From: Promethearchaeota archaeon
GTDB taxonomy: Archaea; Asgardarchaeota; Lokiarchaeia; Sigyniarchaeales; SOKP01
Assembly: GCA_019058245.1 (NCBI GenBank)
Contig: JAHPZJ010000008.1
Location: 62,001 to 126,000, forward strand
Direction: 5' to 3'
Length of the DNA: 64,000 nt
Both the position numbers and the translations under genes were made by a program. Below the pieces are notes generated by a model. The model was given only the letters and a program-made list of their open reading frames with translations, was not told where the DNA came from and ran no database searches. This document shows positions 16,760-26,500 of the stretch, one piece after another (within the stretch, counting starts at the first letter, position 1; the number at the start of each line of letters is the position of its first letter).

Positions 16760-18493
16760 TTACTCCAATCTATTCAATTTTTTCATACCAAAATACAAAA
16801 GTGGAAGACTCACCCCGATATTATACAGAAATAAAGGTGCTTGTATAACTACCCTCATCAACTCGACACTTCCAGGATTAATAAATATCAATAAGCTTAT
16901 TGGTAGAAACATTAAAGGTTGTAAAAGTAACATAGAGATCATTGTATTTCCTTTCATACTTGAATCTTTTTCTCCGAAAGCGGGAGAAATACATTGGAGT
17001 CCCATCGCTTGACACATTGAAATCTCTGCAAATATCAAAAATTCAACAAAGAAAATCACTGTATTGAAAAGATCTATATCAGAGAATATCGTAAGCATTG
17101 TAGTAACAAAAATTGTTAAGAAGATATTAAAGATTAGCATCATAAGCAGATAAGAATATACAATTGCTTTTATTCCCCTTGGAGATCTCTTGTAAACCCA
17201 AATTAAATCCTTCGAATCAATAAAAGCGAGATGACCAACAATTATACTTCCTATTCCTCCTCCTATAGCTATCAATATAGTAGAACTGAAAACTATCATA
17301 GCTTCATCCTCAACCATTCTTGAAATAAACCAACTCATAAATCCTAGAAGTCCAACTACATAAGCAACTCTAGCAATATTGGCCTTTTTTCTGAAAAACC
17401 TCTTTAGTTGTATAACAATTAAACCTCCCCACTTACGACCAGAAATTTTTCTCACGAGCTTATAAAAGGGATTTTCATGCTCAATGATTGTAATACTGCT
17501 CTTTTCGACACCACCTTCTAAAGTATAGAAGGATTCCGCTTTTCTATATGAAAGATATAATGTAATAATTGGTATTCCAACGGCTAATAACACATTAATC
17601 CATATATTCAAAATGAAAGTATTGATTAAAACTGGATCAATTGAGTACAATATAATATTTGAAAACCATAGAGATGGATAAAAAGCTAGCCAGTTTTTTA
17701 GTTCAGGATGCTCCAATAGATAGTTAAGGAAAAACATTATCGCGTACATTATTACAACTAAAAGAATGGTAAATACCCATACCAATGCCTTTCCTAAATC
17801 TCTTGCTTTTTCATTTTTAGAAATTTTATGTTCAATCCAGCTTCCGACGATTGATCCTATTAGATTAGCAAAATATACATGACCAAAAACTATTCCATAT
17901 ATTATGAGATACTGGAACACCGTTAAATTAATAATAGGATTTATCAATCCAACGATTATAGGGGTAATTATTAAGATTGCAACTGAATACATAGGAGCTT
18001 TACCTAAGAATTCGCCTAAAAAGATATCATTTGCCCTAACGGGGGTTGCTAATAAAATTTCTTTAGATCCAATTTCTTCCTCCTTATATATATTATTTAA
18101 CGGGTATATGACTAAAACTAAAAACAGCATCATCATAATAGATTCGATGGTAATTGCTATCACCGGTTTAAATACATCAGAAAATTGTTCTGCTAAAGTG
18201 GGCATAAACAAATCGAATAGATAAGGTGCAATAACTACTGCCCATATTATTAAAAGTGAATACAATGCAATAAAAAATAACATACGATGATTTCTGAAAG
18301 AACTTGTTCTAATTCTTATCTCATTTCTTGCAATAGTTTTCCATAAACTCTTCTTTTGATGTGCTAGTCTAATAGAAGCTTCCTTTTTAATATCGGTTAC
18401 GGTTGAATCCATTACTTCTTCAGTTGTGAGAACTGTCACGTGAAATCTACCTCGATCTTTTATTTTTCTTATTTTTGTTTTTTTTACTTTCAT
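16760..18493 (-). CDS. ABC-2 type exporter, membrane subunit
   Basis: A protein of about 577 residues with some twelve membrane helices in two sets of six, joined by a cytoplasmic region with 'YTLEGGVEKSSITIIEHENPFYKLVRKISGRKWGG'-like charged sequence in the middle. The N-terminal block (RNEIRIRTSSFRNHR) before helix 1 and the motif 'EEEIGSKEILLATPV' between helices are typical of archaeal ABC-2 permeases. It acts with the ATPase encoded just upstream. The start is uncertain: the ATG at 18493 overlaps the ATPase gene by 47 bp, whereas the ATG at 18412 would leave a 34-bp gap and a GAAGAAG site before it; the frame itself opens even further upstream. Confidence 0.82.
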   Translation of the reverse strand: MKVKKTKIRKIKDRGRFHVTVLTTEEVMDSTVTDIKKEASIRLAHQKKSLWKTIARNEIRIRTSSFRNHRMLFFIALYSLLIIWAVVIAPYLFDLFMPTLAEQFSDVFKPVIAITIESIMMMLFLVLVIYPLNNIYKEEEIGSKEILLATPVRANDIFLGEFLGKAPMYSVAILIITPIIVGLINPIINLTVFQYLIIYGIVFGHVYFANLIGSIVGSWIEHKISKNEKARDLGKALVWVFTILLVVIMYAIMFFLNYLLEHPELKNWLAFYPSLWFSNIILYSIDPVLINTFILNIWINVLLAVGIPIITLYLSYRKAESFYTLEGGVEKSSITIIEHENPFYKLVRKISGRKWGGLIVIQLKRFFRKKANIARVAYVVGLLGFMSWFISRMVEDEAMIVFSSTILIAIGGGIGSIIVGHLAFIDSKDLIWVYKRSPRGIKAIVYSYLLMMLIFNIFLTIFVTTMLTIFSDIDLFNTVIFFVEFLIFAEISMCQAMGLQCISPAFGEKDSSMKGNTMISMLLLQPLMFLPISLLIFINPGSVELMRVVIQAPLFLYNIGVSLPLLYFGMKKLNRLE

Positions 18494-19280
18494 TATGATT
18501 ATTGTTAGGATTCTCCTCTCGCCAGCCAAGTAAATCATCTATATGGGATGCTCCTGTAATTTTTAAGTATGCTTCTTCTAAATCTCTAGCTCCAACAGAT
18601 TCAATTATCTCTTTTGGTGTTCCTTCGACTTTTATTTCTCCATCAATAATGATTCCAATGATATCACATAATTCTTCAGCTGTATCGAGAAGATGAGTAC
18701 AAATAAAAATCGTTTTTTCAGCTTTCTTGACCAGTTGAGAAATTAAATCTTTAACCATTCTAGCTGCAGCAGGATCTAAATTTGATGTAGGCTCATCTAA
18801 AAATATTATTTCTGGATCTTGAATTAAAGCAGCACATAAACAAACTTTTTGTTTCATACCTCTTGAATAACCCTCTAAAAGATCATTTTCTCGACCTTCT
18901 AAATTAAACAACTCTATTAACTCATCTATTCGAGCGGAAATTACACTTTTTTGCAAATAATATAATTCTCCAATGAATTCTAAGAATTCTTTAGCAGTAA
19001 GTTTCGAATATAATCCAGGGGCCTCCGGTAAAAATCCACATATCATTTTAACTTTCTGACTTTCCGCTACGATGTCATATCCTCCAACTGATGCGTTTCC
19101 TGAAGTCTTAGAAATAATAGCATTAAGCATCCTAACAGTTGTGGTTTTTCCGGCTCCGTTTGGTCCTAATAAACCATAGGTCTTTCCATAGGGGATGGTT
19201 AAATCTATTTTATTGACCGCAAGAAGTTCACCAAAATTCTTGGTAAGATTTTGGGTTTTTATTGCGTATGCTTTACTCAT
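18447..19280 (-). CDS. ABC transporter ATP-binding subunit
   Basis: A 277-residue nucleotide-binding subunit. Walker A is LLGPNGAGKTT (residues 33-43), the signature is YSRGMKQK instead of LSGGQ, Walker B is IIFLDEPTSNLDP and the switch is CTHLLD with its His. It powers the ABC-2 permease next in the operon. The C-terminal tail is Asn/Lys-rich (NNNHNESKKNKNKKNKRSR) and looks like a disordered, basic extension that overlaps the possible early start of the permease gene. A Shine-Dalgarno GAGGT lies eight bases before the ATG. Confidence 0.93.
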   Translation of the reverse strand: MSKAYAIKTQNLTKNFGELLAVNKIDLTIPYGKTYGLLGPNGAGKTTTVRMLNAIISKTSGNASVGGYDIVAESQKVKMICGFLPEAPGLYSKLTAKEFLEFIGELYYLQKSVISARIDELIELFNLEGRENDLLEGYSRGMKQKVCLCAALIQDPEIIFLDEPTSNLDPAAARMVKDLISQLVKKAEKTIFICTHLLDTAEELCDIIGIIIDGEIKVEGTPKEIIESVGARDLEEAYLKITGASHIDDLLGWREENPNNNHNESKKNKNKKNKRSR

Positions 19281-19341
19281 ATTTTTTACCTCTTTTTTTG
19301 ATTAATTTTTAATTTTATTTTTTTTGTTTTTAGATTTGAAA

Positions 19342-19614
19342 TTATAATATGTAAAGAATTAACTTCATGCCTTCTGATATTATTAGGCATGAAAGTAATA
19401 GCCATAATACTTTTTTATATTGAAAATCTTGATCTTGTTCAGTTTTTAACCGTTGTTTAGTTTCAAAATAAATCGCTGGCATAATTATTAGAAATATTGG
19501 AATCATATCTCGGCGATCAAAAATAACATTATATGTAAGTAAAAGAATACTTGCAATATCCGAAATAACCAATGCAGCAATTAAGCCCCTCTCAGTAGTG
19601 TTCAAGGTTTTCAT
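19342..19614 (-). CDS. Small three-helix membrane protein of the ABC operon
   Basis: A 90-residue protein with three predicted membrane helices (about residues 10-28, 34-48 and 66-88) and a charged loop 'ETKQRLKTEQDQDFQYKK'. Same strand as the ABC genes, with 61 bp to the ATPase and 41 bp from the gene upstream, so it belongs to the operon. I recognise no family. The pattern of several tiny membrane proteins before an ATPase suggests accessory subunits. Confidence 0.65.
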   Translation of the reverse strand: MKTLNTTERGLIAALVISDIASILLLTYNVIFDRRDMIPIFLIIMPAIYFETKQRLKTEQDQDFQYKKVLWLLLSCLIISEGMKLILYIL

Positions 19615-19655
19615 CTTCTCTTTTTTACATCTCCAATCTTTTTTTAAATTCTTAA

Positions 19656-19877
19656 TTATATTTGATTCTCCATTTCGATTTTACTATTGTTTATTTCATT
19701 AGGAATATTCCTTTCAATTCGATATTTAATTAAAAAACCAAGATTCGTGGCTAAAGAAATTCCTAGAAACATTCCTTCTAAAAAGCTAATTAATGGTAGA
19801 TCTGGCAAGAACATACTCATTATTAGAGATATTGCTAAAGAACTTGTTCCAATGATATACATAAATTCTTTCTTCAT
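19656..19877 (-). CDS. Small two-helix membrane protein, first gene of the ABC operon
   Basis: A 73-residue protein with two hydrophobic helices (about 5-25 and 28-50) followed by a polar tail 'RIERNIPNEINNSKIEMENQ'. It is the promoter-proximal gene of the minus-strand operon; the TATA-like box and palindrome at 19980-20013 lie about 100 bp upstream. No known family. Size and helix count resemble archaeal 'SdpI-like/PspC-sized' peptides but no motif supports a call. Confidence 0.6.
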   Translation of the reverse strand: MKKEFMYIIGTSSLAISLIMSMFLPDLPLISFLEGMFLGISLATNLGFLIKYRIERNIPNEINNSKIEMENQI

Positions 19878-20381
19878 ATTTGAGCTAACCTAAATTGAAC
19901 TAATTGATATATTATAGATTTTGTTATTTTCATTCCATAGAGACTTTCTTAAGTCTTACTAAAATAATATGAAAAGAAATATTTAAAGCTTTGTATCGCA
20001 AAGTACTTTACGATCATAATTATAAATCTAATATAGTGAAAGGTTAATTACACATAAATCTTTAAAGATTATATTAATTATTTTGTTTTTTTTATAGGAA
20101 AATTAAATATTGAATTGATAAATAAGTACAAACACAAAAATGAAATGCTTTTTTATTTTCTGAATTATTTCAATTTATATCATCCTAATTTATCGAAAAA
20201 ATCTTTTATGGATCCAGAGAGATTTAATAAATAATATCGATAAGGTTCAAAAGCATTTTTTTAAATGAACTTTGAGAGATGAAGACATAAAAAATGGAGT
20301 TTATATCAATAAAATGATTCATATAGATATAGATACTAATTATTATAAATCTTTAATTCAAAGTTATAAGTGATTATAAAC
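19878..20381. other. Roughly 500-bp divergent promoter region
   Basis: It separates the minus-strand ABC operon from the plus-strand WD40 gene. Apart from the TATA box and palindrome at 19980-20013 I see no gene, and only very AT-rich sequence between 20040 and 20370. Confidence 0.5.
19980..20013 (-). promoter_or_regulatory. TATA box with adjacent 18-bp imperfect palindrome, ABC operon promoter
   Basis: On the minus strand a TTTAAATA box (19980-19987) is preceded by a purine-rich BRE-like AAGC. Eight bases further upstream lies TCGCAAAGTACTTTACGA (19996-20013), symmetrical except at one position in each half. Such a site directly upstream of the TATA/BRE is where archaeal activators or repressors bind. 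The wHTH protein at the end of the operon is the likely ligand. Confidence 0.5.
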
Positions 20382-21287
20382 ATGGAAAGTAGTTATATCC
20401 ACAGAACGATTAGGAAAAAAGAAGATGTAGGGAGACAAGGAGAAATAAATTCATTAAAATTTACGCCTGATGGGAAATATATTGTTTGTGCTTCAAAAAA
20501 TTATATTGAAATATGGGATTATGAATCTGGAAATCAAATTAGAAAAATTAAAGCAACTACAGGTACTTTTAGTTGGGTAAATGATGTTGCCGTTTCGCCT
20601 GATGGAAAATATATAATTTCTGGAATTGAGAATATTAGGACACAAGTATGGGAGTTTTTATCGGGAAATTTGGTATGGAAAGCTAAAACCGGTGGAGCCA
20701 CTTTAAAGGTTGATGTTTCTACTGACGGGAAATTTGTTGTAGGTGTGAATGGGAATGCGATACGTTTATGGGAACTGGAGACAGGAGAGCTTATTGATAA
20801 ATTTAAAACCCATGGTTCAAGTAGGACATTTGCACTCTCTTCAGATAATAAGTATATAGGTTATCAGAGAGGGAAAAAAGCTATTTATATATGGGATATA
20901 TCAAGCAGAATTATCATAAGGGAACTTAAAACTAAAAAAATTGGGTGGGTATGGGACCTTGTTATAACTCCGGATATGAAATATGTTATTAGTGGTTCAT
21001 GGAATAAACTTATACACGTTTGGGAATTTTCAACTGGTGATAAGATTACTACTCTTGAGGGTCATAAGAGTTCAGTATATTCTCTTGCGGTAACTCCCGA
21101 TGGAAAATATTTAGTCAGTGGCTCAGGGGATAAAACAGTAAAGATATGGGAAGTATCTTCGCTTCAATTAATACGTACTTTAACCGAGCATAAGGGAGGA
21201 GTTTTTGCTGTTGCAAGTTCCCCTGATGGGAAATTTATTGCCAGTGGATCTACAGATCAAACTATAAAAATATGGGATCTTCCTTGA
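20382..21287 (+). CDS. Seven-bladed WD40 repeat protein
   Basis: About 301 residues consisting entirely of WD40 repeats. Seven strand-d ends can be counted: IWDYESG, VWEFLSG, LWELETG, IWDISS, VWEFSTG, IWEVSS and IWDLP, with SPDGKY/TPDGKY turns between them. Seven repeats close one beta-propeller, and there is room for nothing else. It has no signal peptide, so it is a cytoplasmic scaffold for protein complexes. The last two repeats (GHKSSVYSLAVTPDGKYLVSGS) are the most canonical. I chose the ATG at 20382; a GTG at 20370 would add four residues and instead looks like part of the ribosome site. Partner unknown. Confidence 0.92.
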   Translation: MESSYIHRTIRKKEDVGRQGEINSLKFTPDGKYIVCASKNYIEIWDYESGNQIRKIKATTGTFSWVNDVAVSPDGKYIISGIENIRTQVWEFLSGNLVWKAKTGGATLKVDVSTDGKFVVGVNGNAIRLWELETGELIDKFKTHGSSRTFALSSDNKYIGYQRGKKAIYIWDISSRIIIRELKTKKIGWVWDLVITPDMKYVISGSWNKLIHVWEFSTGDKITTLEGHKSSVYSLAVTPDGKYLVSGSGDKTVKIWEVSSLQLIRTLTEHKGGVFAVASSPDGKFIASGSTDQTIKIWDLP

Positions 21288-21341
21288 TACTAAGATATTT
21301 TTTGAATTAGGAATAGATAATATGAAATCTACGATTAGAAT

Positions 21342-21932
21342 CTAAATTTTTCTACAAACTAATTCTCCTTTCCCAATAGGAACAACTAAAGCATCTACAC
21401 GTTTATCAGTCAAAGCTTTATCTAACATCGGTTTTAACGTTTCATAGTGATTAATTGCATTATCCGCAATGAGAATGCCTCCTTTAACCATATTTGGTAT
21501 CAACAGATCATAACAATCTCCATATACTTCTTTTTCAGCATCTAAAAAACAAAAAGATATGTTAATATAATTTGGAATGTATTCTCGAGCATCTCCTTCT
21601 ATTAATTCGATAAAATCTTCTAAATTAGTTAATTTAAAAGTTTCTCGAGCCATTTTAACTTTTTCTTCTAAAATTTCAAATGTAATTATTTTATTTCCAA
21701 TAAGTTTGCATGCAATAGCTATCCACATAGTAGAATATCCTGCACTAGTCCCTATTTCTAGAAACTCTCCTTTTGGAGCACTAGCAGCCAGAAGTGATAG
21801 AAATTGCCCAGTTTCGGGTGGAATTTGACGGAGTCTTTCCATTCTAGGCGTTCCATCGATTCTATCCTTTGTATCTAATTCTTCTAAATATTCCATTCGT
21901 TTTTTTATAGATTCTGGTATATTATGGAACAT
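21342..21932 (-). CDS. SAM-dependent O-methyltransferase (caffeoyl-CoA type)
   Basis: A 196-residue class I methyltransferase. Motif I is [14 protein letters not shown] (about 57-70), followed by '[15 protein letters not shown]' with the acidic residue that holds the SAM ribose, '[10 protein letters not shown]', and '[18 protein letters not shown]' with the metal-binding aspartate of the cation-dependent O-methyltransferases; '[10 protein letters not shown]' supplies further ligands. This matches the caffeoyl-CoA/catechol OMT family, which methylates hydroxyl groups of small molecules. The natural substrate here is unknown. It stands alone between the WD40 gene and the chemoreceptor-like gene. 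Confidence 0.88.
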   Translation of the reverse strand: MFHNIPESIKKRMEYLEELDTKDRIDGTPRMERLRQIPPETGQFLSLLAASAPKGEFLEIGTSAGYSTMWIAIACKLIGNKIITFEILEEKVKMARETFKLTNLEDFIELIEGDAREYIPNYINISFCFLDAEKEVYGDCYDLLIPNMVKGGILIADNAINHYETLKPMLDKALTDKRVDALVVPIGKGELVCRKI

Positions 21933-22072
21933 TTTGGATCAAAAATTTTATGTTTTTAATATATTTAATATCCAAGTTAAATTAATATAATGAAATTAAT
22001 ACTTGTTTAATACTTAAACTAAAACAATAATTATATTAATAAAATGGATTAGAAATGAACTTAAAAAAGATT

Positions 22073-23197
22073 TTAGTTTAAATTTTTATTTATTGATAAA
22101 GAGCTTTTTAAACCTTCTGCTAAGCTCCCTAATTTTTGAGCTGTTGCAGATATTTCTTCCATTGACGCAGATTGTTGTTCTGCAGATGCACTAATACCTT
22201 CCATATTACTATATGTCTCATTAATTTTACTTATTACGAGAGTAATTTTTTCATTCGTATTTTTTACAGCATTTCTTGATTCTTCTGCTAACTTTCTTAC
22301 CTCATCAGCGACTACAGCAAATCCACGTCCATGTTCCCCTGCTCTTCCCGCCTCTATACTAGCATTTAGTGCTAATAAATTTGTTTGATCAGAAATATTT
22401 GTAATGATATTAAGTACAGCAGAAATTTGGTCGGTTGAAACCATGATTTCTTGAGAACTGCTTGTCAATTCTTGAGTAGATGTTGCAATTTCTTCTGATG
22501 CCGCATTCACTTCACTTGCACTTGCTGCTAATTCAGTAGCCATATTTGCTGTATTTAGACTAGCAGATGAAGCAGAGTCTAGAATATTTGTAAGAATTTT
22601 GTTTGTATCTATAATTCTTTTTTCTACAATAGCCACTATACCCATTACAAGAAACGTCGTGACCATGACAACATTAATGAAATCAACAATTTGCTGACTA
22701 GTATCAGAAGGTGAGATTTCTATAATCACTGAAATAATTACATTAAATAATGCATTTGTTAAAACTAATAAAAAAAAAGCATGTAATATTGATTTTTTCC
22801 GAAGAAAGAGTCTTAATAACATACCTATACAAACAGTCAATATAATAATAAACATAAGATAAAAAGAAAGGGTCATAGGGACTATAGCAGCAGAAGCACT
22901 ATACTTTATAACCATTTTTTTAGATTTCTCTTTAATAAAAGTTTGATAATACTCTTTAACGACTGCATATATTAATATAACACTCCCAAACATAAAAAAT
23001 GTCATTGCTAAAGGGGATAGTGCTTCAGATCCACTAGCATCAATTTCTAGAGCAATAAAAATGTATCCTATCGCATTAATAATTATTGCTAGATACCAAG
23101 GAAGAAGTTCTCGTCTTTTTCTATAAGCTTGAGTGAATACAATAGATGCTAGGGACATTACAACAGCACAACCAACATTAGATACATTCATATTCAA
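22073..23197 (-). CDS. Membrane protein with methyl-accepting chemotaxis signalling domain
   Basis: A 374-residue protein. The first 200 residues form about seven hydrophobic helices with short loops and no extracellular sensor domain. The rest is a short MCP coiled coil whose hairpin tip '[20 protein letters not shown]' followed by '[15 protein letters not shown]' is the conserved CheA/CheW contact site. It has no HAMP domain. MCPs switch CheA kinase, but no CheA, CheW or CheY gene is in this window. The membrane part resembles an integral 7-helix input domain, so it may sense a membrane or intracellular state. A palindrome and TATA box lie upstream at 23275-23310. Confidence 0.87.
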   Translation of the reverse strand: MNMNVSNVGCAVVMSLASIVFTQAYRKRRELLPWYLAIIINAIGYIFIALEIDASGSEALSPLAMTFFMFGSVILIYAVVKEYYQTFIKEKSKKMVIKYSASAAIVPMTLSFYLMFIIILTVCIGMLLRLFLRKKSILHAFFLLVLTNALFNVIISVIIEISPSDTSQQIVDFINVVMVTTFLVMGIVAIVEKRIIDTNKILTNILDSASSASLNTANMATELAASASEVNAASEEIATSTQELTSSSQEIMVSTDQISAVLNIITNISDQTNLLALNASIEAGRAGEHGRGFAVVADEVRKLAEESRNAVKNTNEKITLVISKINETYSNMEGISASAEQQSASMEEISATAQKLGSLAEGLKSSLSINKNLN

Positions 23198-23274
23198 TAT
23201 CGATTATTCATTTGTAATAGATTTGTGTAAATTAATAAAATTTGACAAACTTTATTCAATTATGATAAAATTTC

Positions 23275-23310
23275 TATTTAAAGTTTTATTTTTACATACT
23301 ATTAGTATGT
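23275..23310 (-). promoter_or_regulatory. TATA box with adjacent 17-bp palindrome, chemoreceptor gene promoter
   Basis: On the minus strand TTTAAATA (23275-23282) has just upstream the inverted repeat ACATACT-aat-AGTATGT (23294-23310), seven perfect base pairs. The arrangement (palindrome about ten bases before the TATA box) is the same as for the ABC operon at 19980-20013. It also lies just after the stop of the SDR gene, so a hairpin terminator is the alternative. Confidence 0.45.
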
Positions 23311-23341
23311 TTCCTCACAAAATAATTTATATAAAAAGTTT

Positions 23342-24178
23342 TTAGATCTTTAATCTTGTCATCTTTTCAGCAACTTGCCATAATTTTTTAGCATAATCTT
23401 TATTATAAGATTCTTCAGAAGATTCTTTAGGTTGTTTGTTAGCAAAGTAATTTCCAGTAATACCTTCTACTTCAGGTGAAGAAGCTAAATATATTGAAGT
23501 CTGAGCTCCTTCTTCTGGACTTTTGAAAAACTTTCTTGCAAACCATTGGCTAAACTTTGATTGATCTCGACCAAGATTAGTGTTCACTATTCCGGGATGA
23601 ACAGCATTCACAGTTACTCCTGTTCCTTCAATGTTCCTACTTAATTCATAAGTAAATAACATTTCCCCTAATTTTGAAGTGCCATATACTGTGAATAAAC
23701 GATATTTCTTGTTTTCACTCTGAAGATCGTCAAAATCCATTTTTGCTCTTTTATGTGCTGCTGAAGTAACATTAATAATGCGACTTGGAGCACTCTTTTT
23801 TAAAACATCAAGTAATAGATTTGTTAATAAAAATGGGGCAAGAACATGTACAGCAAAATTCATTTCAAATCCATCAACAGATATAGTTCGCTTTTTAAGC
23901 ATAACTCCTGCATTATTTATTAACACATGTAAGTTCTGATATTTATTTGTAAATTCTGAAACCATTTTCCGAATTTCTTCTTGAGATGACAAGTCGTATA
24001 AAAGCAAGTCTATATTATTATTTCCAGTTTCTTCAATAATTTCTTTTTGAGCTAATTCTCCTCGTTCTTTATTACGACATATCATCACTATTTTAGCATT
24101 CATTTTTGCTAAACCTTTAGCTGTAGCTTTACCAATACCAGAATTGGCTCCCGTAATCATACAAATTTTTCCTTTCAT
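23342..24178 (-). CDS. Short-chain dehydrogenase/reductase (retinol dehydrogenase-like)
   Basis: A 278-residue SDR enzyme with the NAD(P)-binding TGANSGIG at residues 9-16, 'CRNKERG' after strand 2 (a basic residue favouring NADP), NNAGVM, the catalytic Ser in 'NVTSAAHKRA' and Y-G-T-S-K. 'VNAVHPGIVNTNLGRD' is the family's 'HPG' region. The length and motifs match the retinol dehydrogenase / WW-oxidoreductase branch, common in bacteria and eukaryotes and found in Asgard genomes. Substrate: an alcohol or ketone, unknown. Monocistronic. Confidence 0.9.
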   Translation of the reverse strand: MKGKICMITGANSGIGKATAKGLAKMNAKIVMICRNKERGELAQKEIIEETGNNNIDLLLYDLSSQEEIRKMVSEFTNKYQNLHVLINNAGVMLKKRTISVDGFEMNFAVHVLAPFLLTNLLLDVLKKSAPSRIINVTSAAHKRAKMDFDDLQSENKKYRLFTVYGTSKLGEMLFTYELSRNIEGTGVTVNAVHPGIVNTNLGRDQSKFSQWFARKFFKSPEEGAQTSIYLASSPEVEGITGNYFANKQPKESSEESYNKDYAKKLWQVAEKMTRLKI

Positions 24179-24445
24179 TCCATCACTTCATTAATATTTT
24201 ATTCAATGTTCTTACTATTTTTAGGAATTATTAAACCATTTGGTTATTTTTTAAAATCATAAGAACTTAAGTTACTAATTAAGATTCTTGTAAGATTCTT
24301 CTTAGTGTGGTAAGTTCTCTCATGTTTATTTAGTTTGGGAGATCTTGGAATAATACTTTAATAATTGTAAAATTCTAAAGGGATAGGATTTACTTTAAAT
24401 CTTTTTCTTTTTTAATTATCTATAAGAAAATTACCATTTTAAAAA

Positions 24446-26500
24446 GTGAGAAAGTGGATGCACGAAATTAAAAAAGGAATGACAAAAGAAGAAATTGAAA
24501 GCTATGTTAATTTTATTTTGGAAAATATGAATTTAGAAGAAAAGACTGCACAGATGAGTGGTTATGGATTTTTTAAGAATATAATAATGGATAGAGGAGT
24601 TGGAAAACGGGTTTACGAAGCTGCAGGTTCAGAAAAGTATAAGATTCCGCCACTTAAATTTATAGACGGTCCTCGTGGAGTTGTTATTCCTGGTTCTACA
24701 TGTTTTCCTGTATCTATGGCTCGTGCTGCATCATGGGATATCAAATTAGAACATAAGATTGGTGATGTCATAGGAAAAGAAGTACGAGCTCATGGAGGTA
24801 ATCTTTTTGCAGCTCCTTGTATTAACTTATTGCGACATCCTGCGTGGGGTAGAGCTCAAGAAACTTATGGGGAAGATCCGTTCTTACTTGGTGAATTTGG
24901 CATGGCCTTAATTCGTGGAGTCCAAAAACATAATGTTATGGCAACCGCTAAACATTTTGCAGCAAATAGCATTGAAAAGACTCGTTATAAAATAAATGTG
25001 AAAATGGATGAGAGAACTTTTCGTGAGATTTATCTTCCTCATTTCAAACATTGTGTTGAGGAGGGATGCGCTACAATAATGAGCGCGTATAATAAAATTC
25101 GTGGTAAATATTGTGGACAAAATGATTATTTATTACGTGAAATTTTGAAAAAAGATTGGAATTTTCGGGGATTTGTTCATTCTGATTGGATGTTTGGAGT
25201 AAAAGATACTGTCGGTGGAATAACTGGTGGATTAGATGTTGAGATGCCTAGAGCGAAATATTTTAAATATAAAAAAATCCAAAAAGCCCTTCAAGAAGGT
25301 AAAATTTCTGAAGTTATGATTGATGAGGCTGCTGGACGAGTTATGCGAACTATTCTCCAGTACGTCACTAGAGAAGATCCACAAGAATACGATAAGAGTT
25401 TAATAGGTTGTTTAGAACATCATAACGTAGCATTAGAGGCTGCTGAAAAGAGTATGGTACTTCTAAAAAATGAAAGAAATATCTTACCCTTGAACGTGGG
25501 CAAAATTAGTACTGTACTAATATTAGGAAAATATGCGAATGTGAAAAATACAGGAGATCATGGAAGTAGTAATGTAGCAGTTAAAAAAGTCGTTACTCCT
25601 TTGAAAGGTATTCACGACTATGTAGGAAATGATATTAAGATAGTATATGATAAGACAAAAGACCCTAAGAGAGCTAAAAATAAAGCTAAAGAAGTGGATG
25701 CGGTAATAATAATTATTGGGTTAAATCATAAGGATGAAGGAGAAATGATTAAAGTATTTGGAACTGGTGGTGATCGAGATAAATTGTCCTTACATGATGA
25801 GGATATTGTACTTATTAAAGAAGTTGTTAAGGAAAACAATAATTGCGTTGTGGTTCTGATTGGAGGAAGCGCTATCACTATGGAAGAATGGAAAGAGGAT
25901 GTACCTTCCATATTAATGGCCTGGTATTCAGGTGTAGAAGGAGGAAATGCTCTCGCAAAAATATTATTCGGTGATATTAATCCAAGTGGAAAATTACCTT
26001 TTACCATTCCTAAAGATCCGAAACATCTACCTTTTTTCGATAAAAATACTGATGAAATTGAATATGGATATTATCATGGTTATACGCTTTTTGATAAGAG
26101 GGGATATGAACCAGCATTTCCTTTTGGATATGGGTTAAGTTATACAACATATCATTATAGTAATTTGAATGTTGAGGTTAAGGAAGATAAATTAATAGCC
26201 AGTGTTGATGTAAAAAATACTGGAAAAGTTACAGGTACTGAGGTTGTTCAATTATATATAGGACTCGAAAATTCTAATATCGATCGCCCTATAAAGCTTT
26301 TAAAAGGATTCAAACGTATACAACTACAGCCAAATGAATTGAAAAATGTAACACTTGAAATTCTAATAAAAAATCTAGCTTGGTATAACCCAGAATCAAA
26401 ATCTTGGGAGATTGAAAAAATTGATTATTATCTTTTTATCGGTCCATCATCAAAAAAAGAAGATCTTTTATCTATTCAATTCAATTTAAATATAAAATAA
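24446..26500 (+). CDS. Glycoside hydrolase family 3 enzyme (beta-glucosidase-like)
   Basis: A 684-residue GH3 enzyme with the usual three parts: an N-terminal TIM barrel with FIDGPRG (73-79), the KHFAAN motif (K169, H170) and the nucleophile D247 in VHSDWMFG; a second alpha/beta domain with 'KSMVLLKNERNILPL' and 'GLNHKDEGEM'; and a C-terminal fibronectin-III-like domain from about residue 575 (SVDVKNTGKVTGTEVVQLY). It releases terminal beta-linked sugars from oligosaccharides or glycosides. There is no signal peptide, so it acts in the cytoplasm on imported sugars. The start is a GTG; an ATG four codons later at 24458 is possible. Its G+C seems somewhat higher than its surroundings. Confidence 0.93.
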   Translation: MRKWMHEIKKGMTKEEIESYVNFILENMNLEEKTAQMSGYGFFKNIIMDRGVGKRVYEAAGSEKYKIPPLKFIDGPRGVVIPGSTCFPVSMARAASWDIKLEHKIGDVIGKEVRAHGGNLFAAPCINLLRHPAWGRAQETYGEDPFLLGEFGMALIRGVQKHNVMATAKHFAANSIEKTRYKINVKMDERTFREIYLPHFKHCVEEGCATIMSAYNKIRGKYCGQNDYLLREILKKDWNFRGFVHSDWMFGVKDTVGGITGGLDVEMPRAKYFKYKKIQKALQEGKISEVMIDEAAGRVMRTILQYVTREDPQEYDKSLIGCLEHHNVALEAAEKSMVLLKNERNILPLNVGKISTVLILGKYANVKNTGDHGSSNVAVKKVVTPLKGIHDYVGNDIKIVYDKTKDPKRAKNKAKEVDAVIIIIGLNHKDEGEMIKVFGTGGDRDKLSLHDEDIVLIKEVVKENNNCVVVLIGGSAITMEEWKEDVPSILMAWYSGVEGGNALAKILFGDINPSGKLPFTIPKDPKHLPFFDKNTDEIEYGYYHGYTLFDKRGYEPAFPFGYGLSYTTYHYSNLNVEVKEDKLIASVDVKNTGKVTGTEVVQLYIGLENSNIDRPIKLLKGFKRIQLQPNELKNVTLEILIKNLAWYNPESKSWEIEKIDYYLFIGPSSKKEDLLSIQFNLNIK

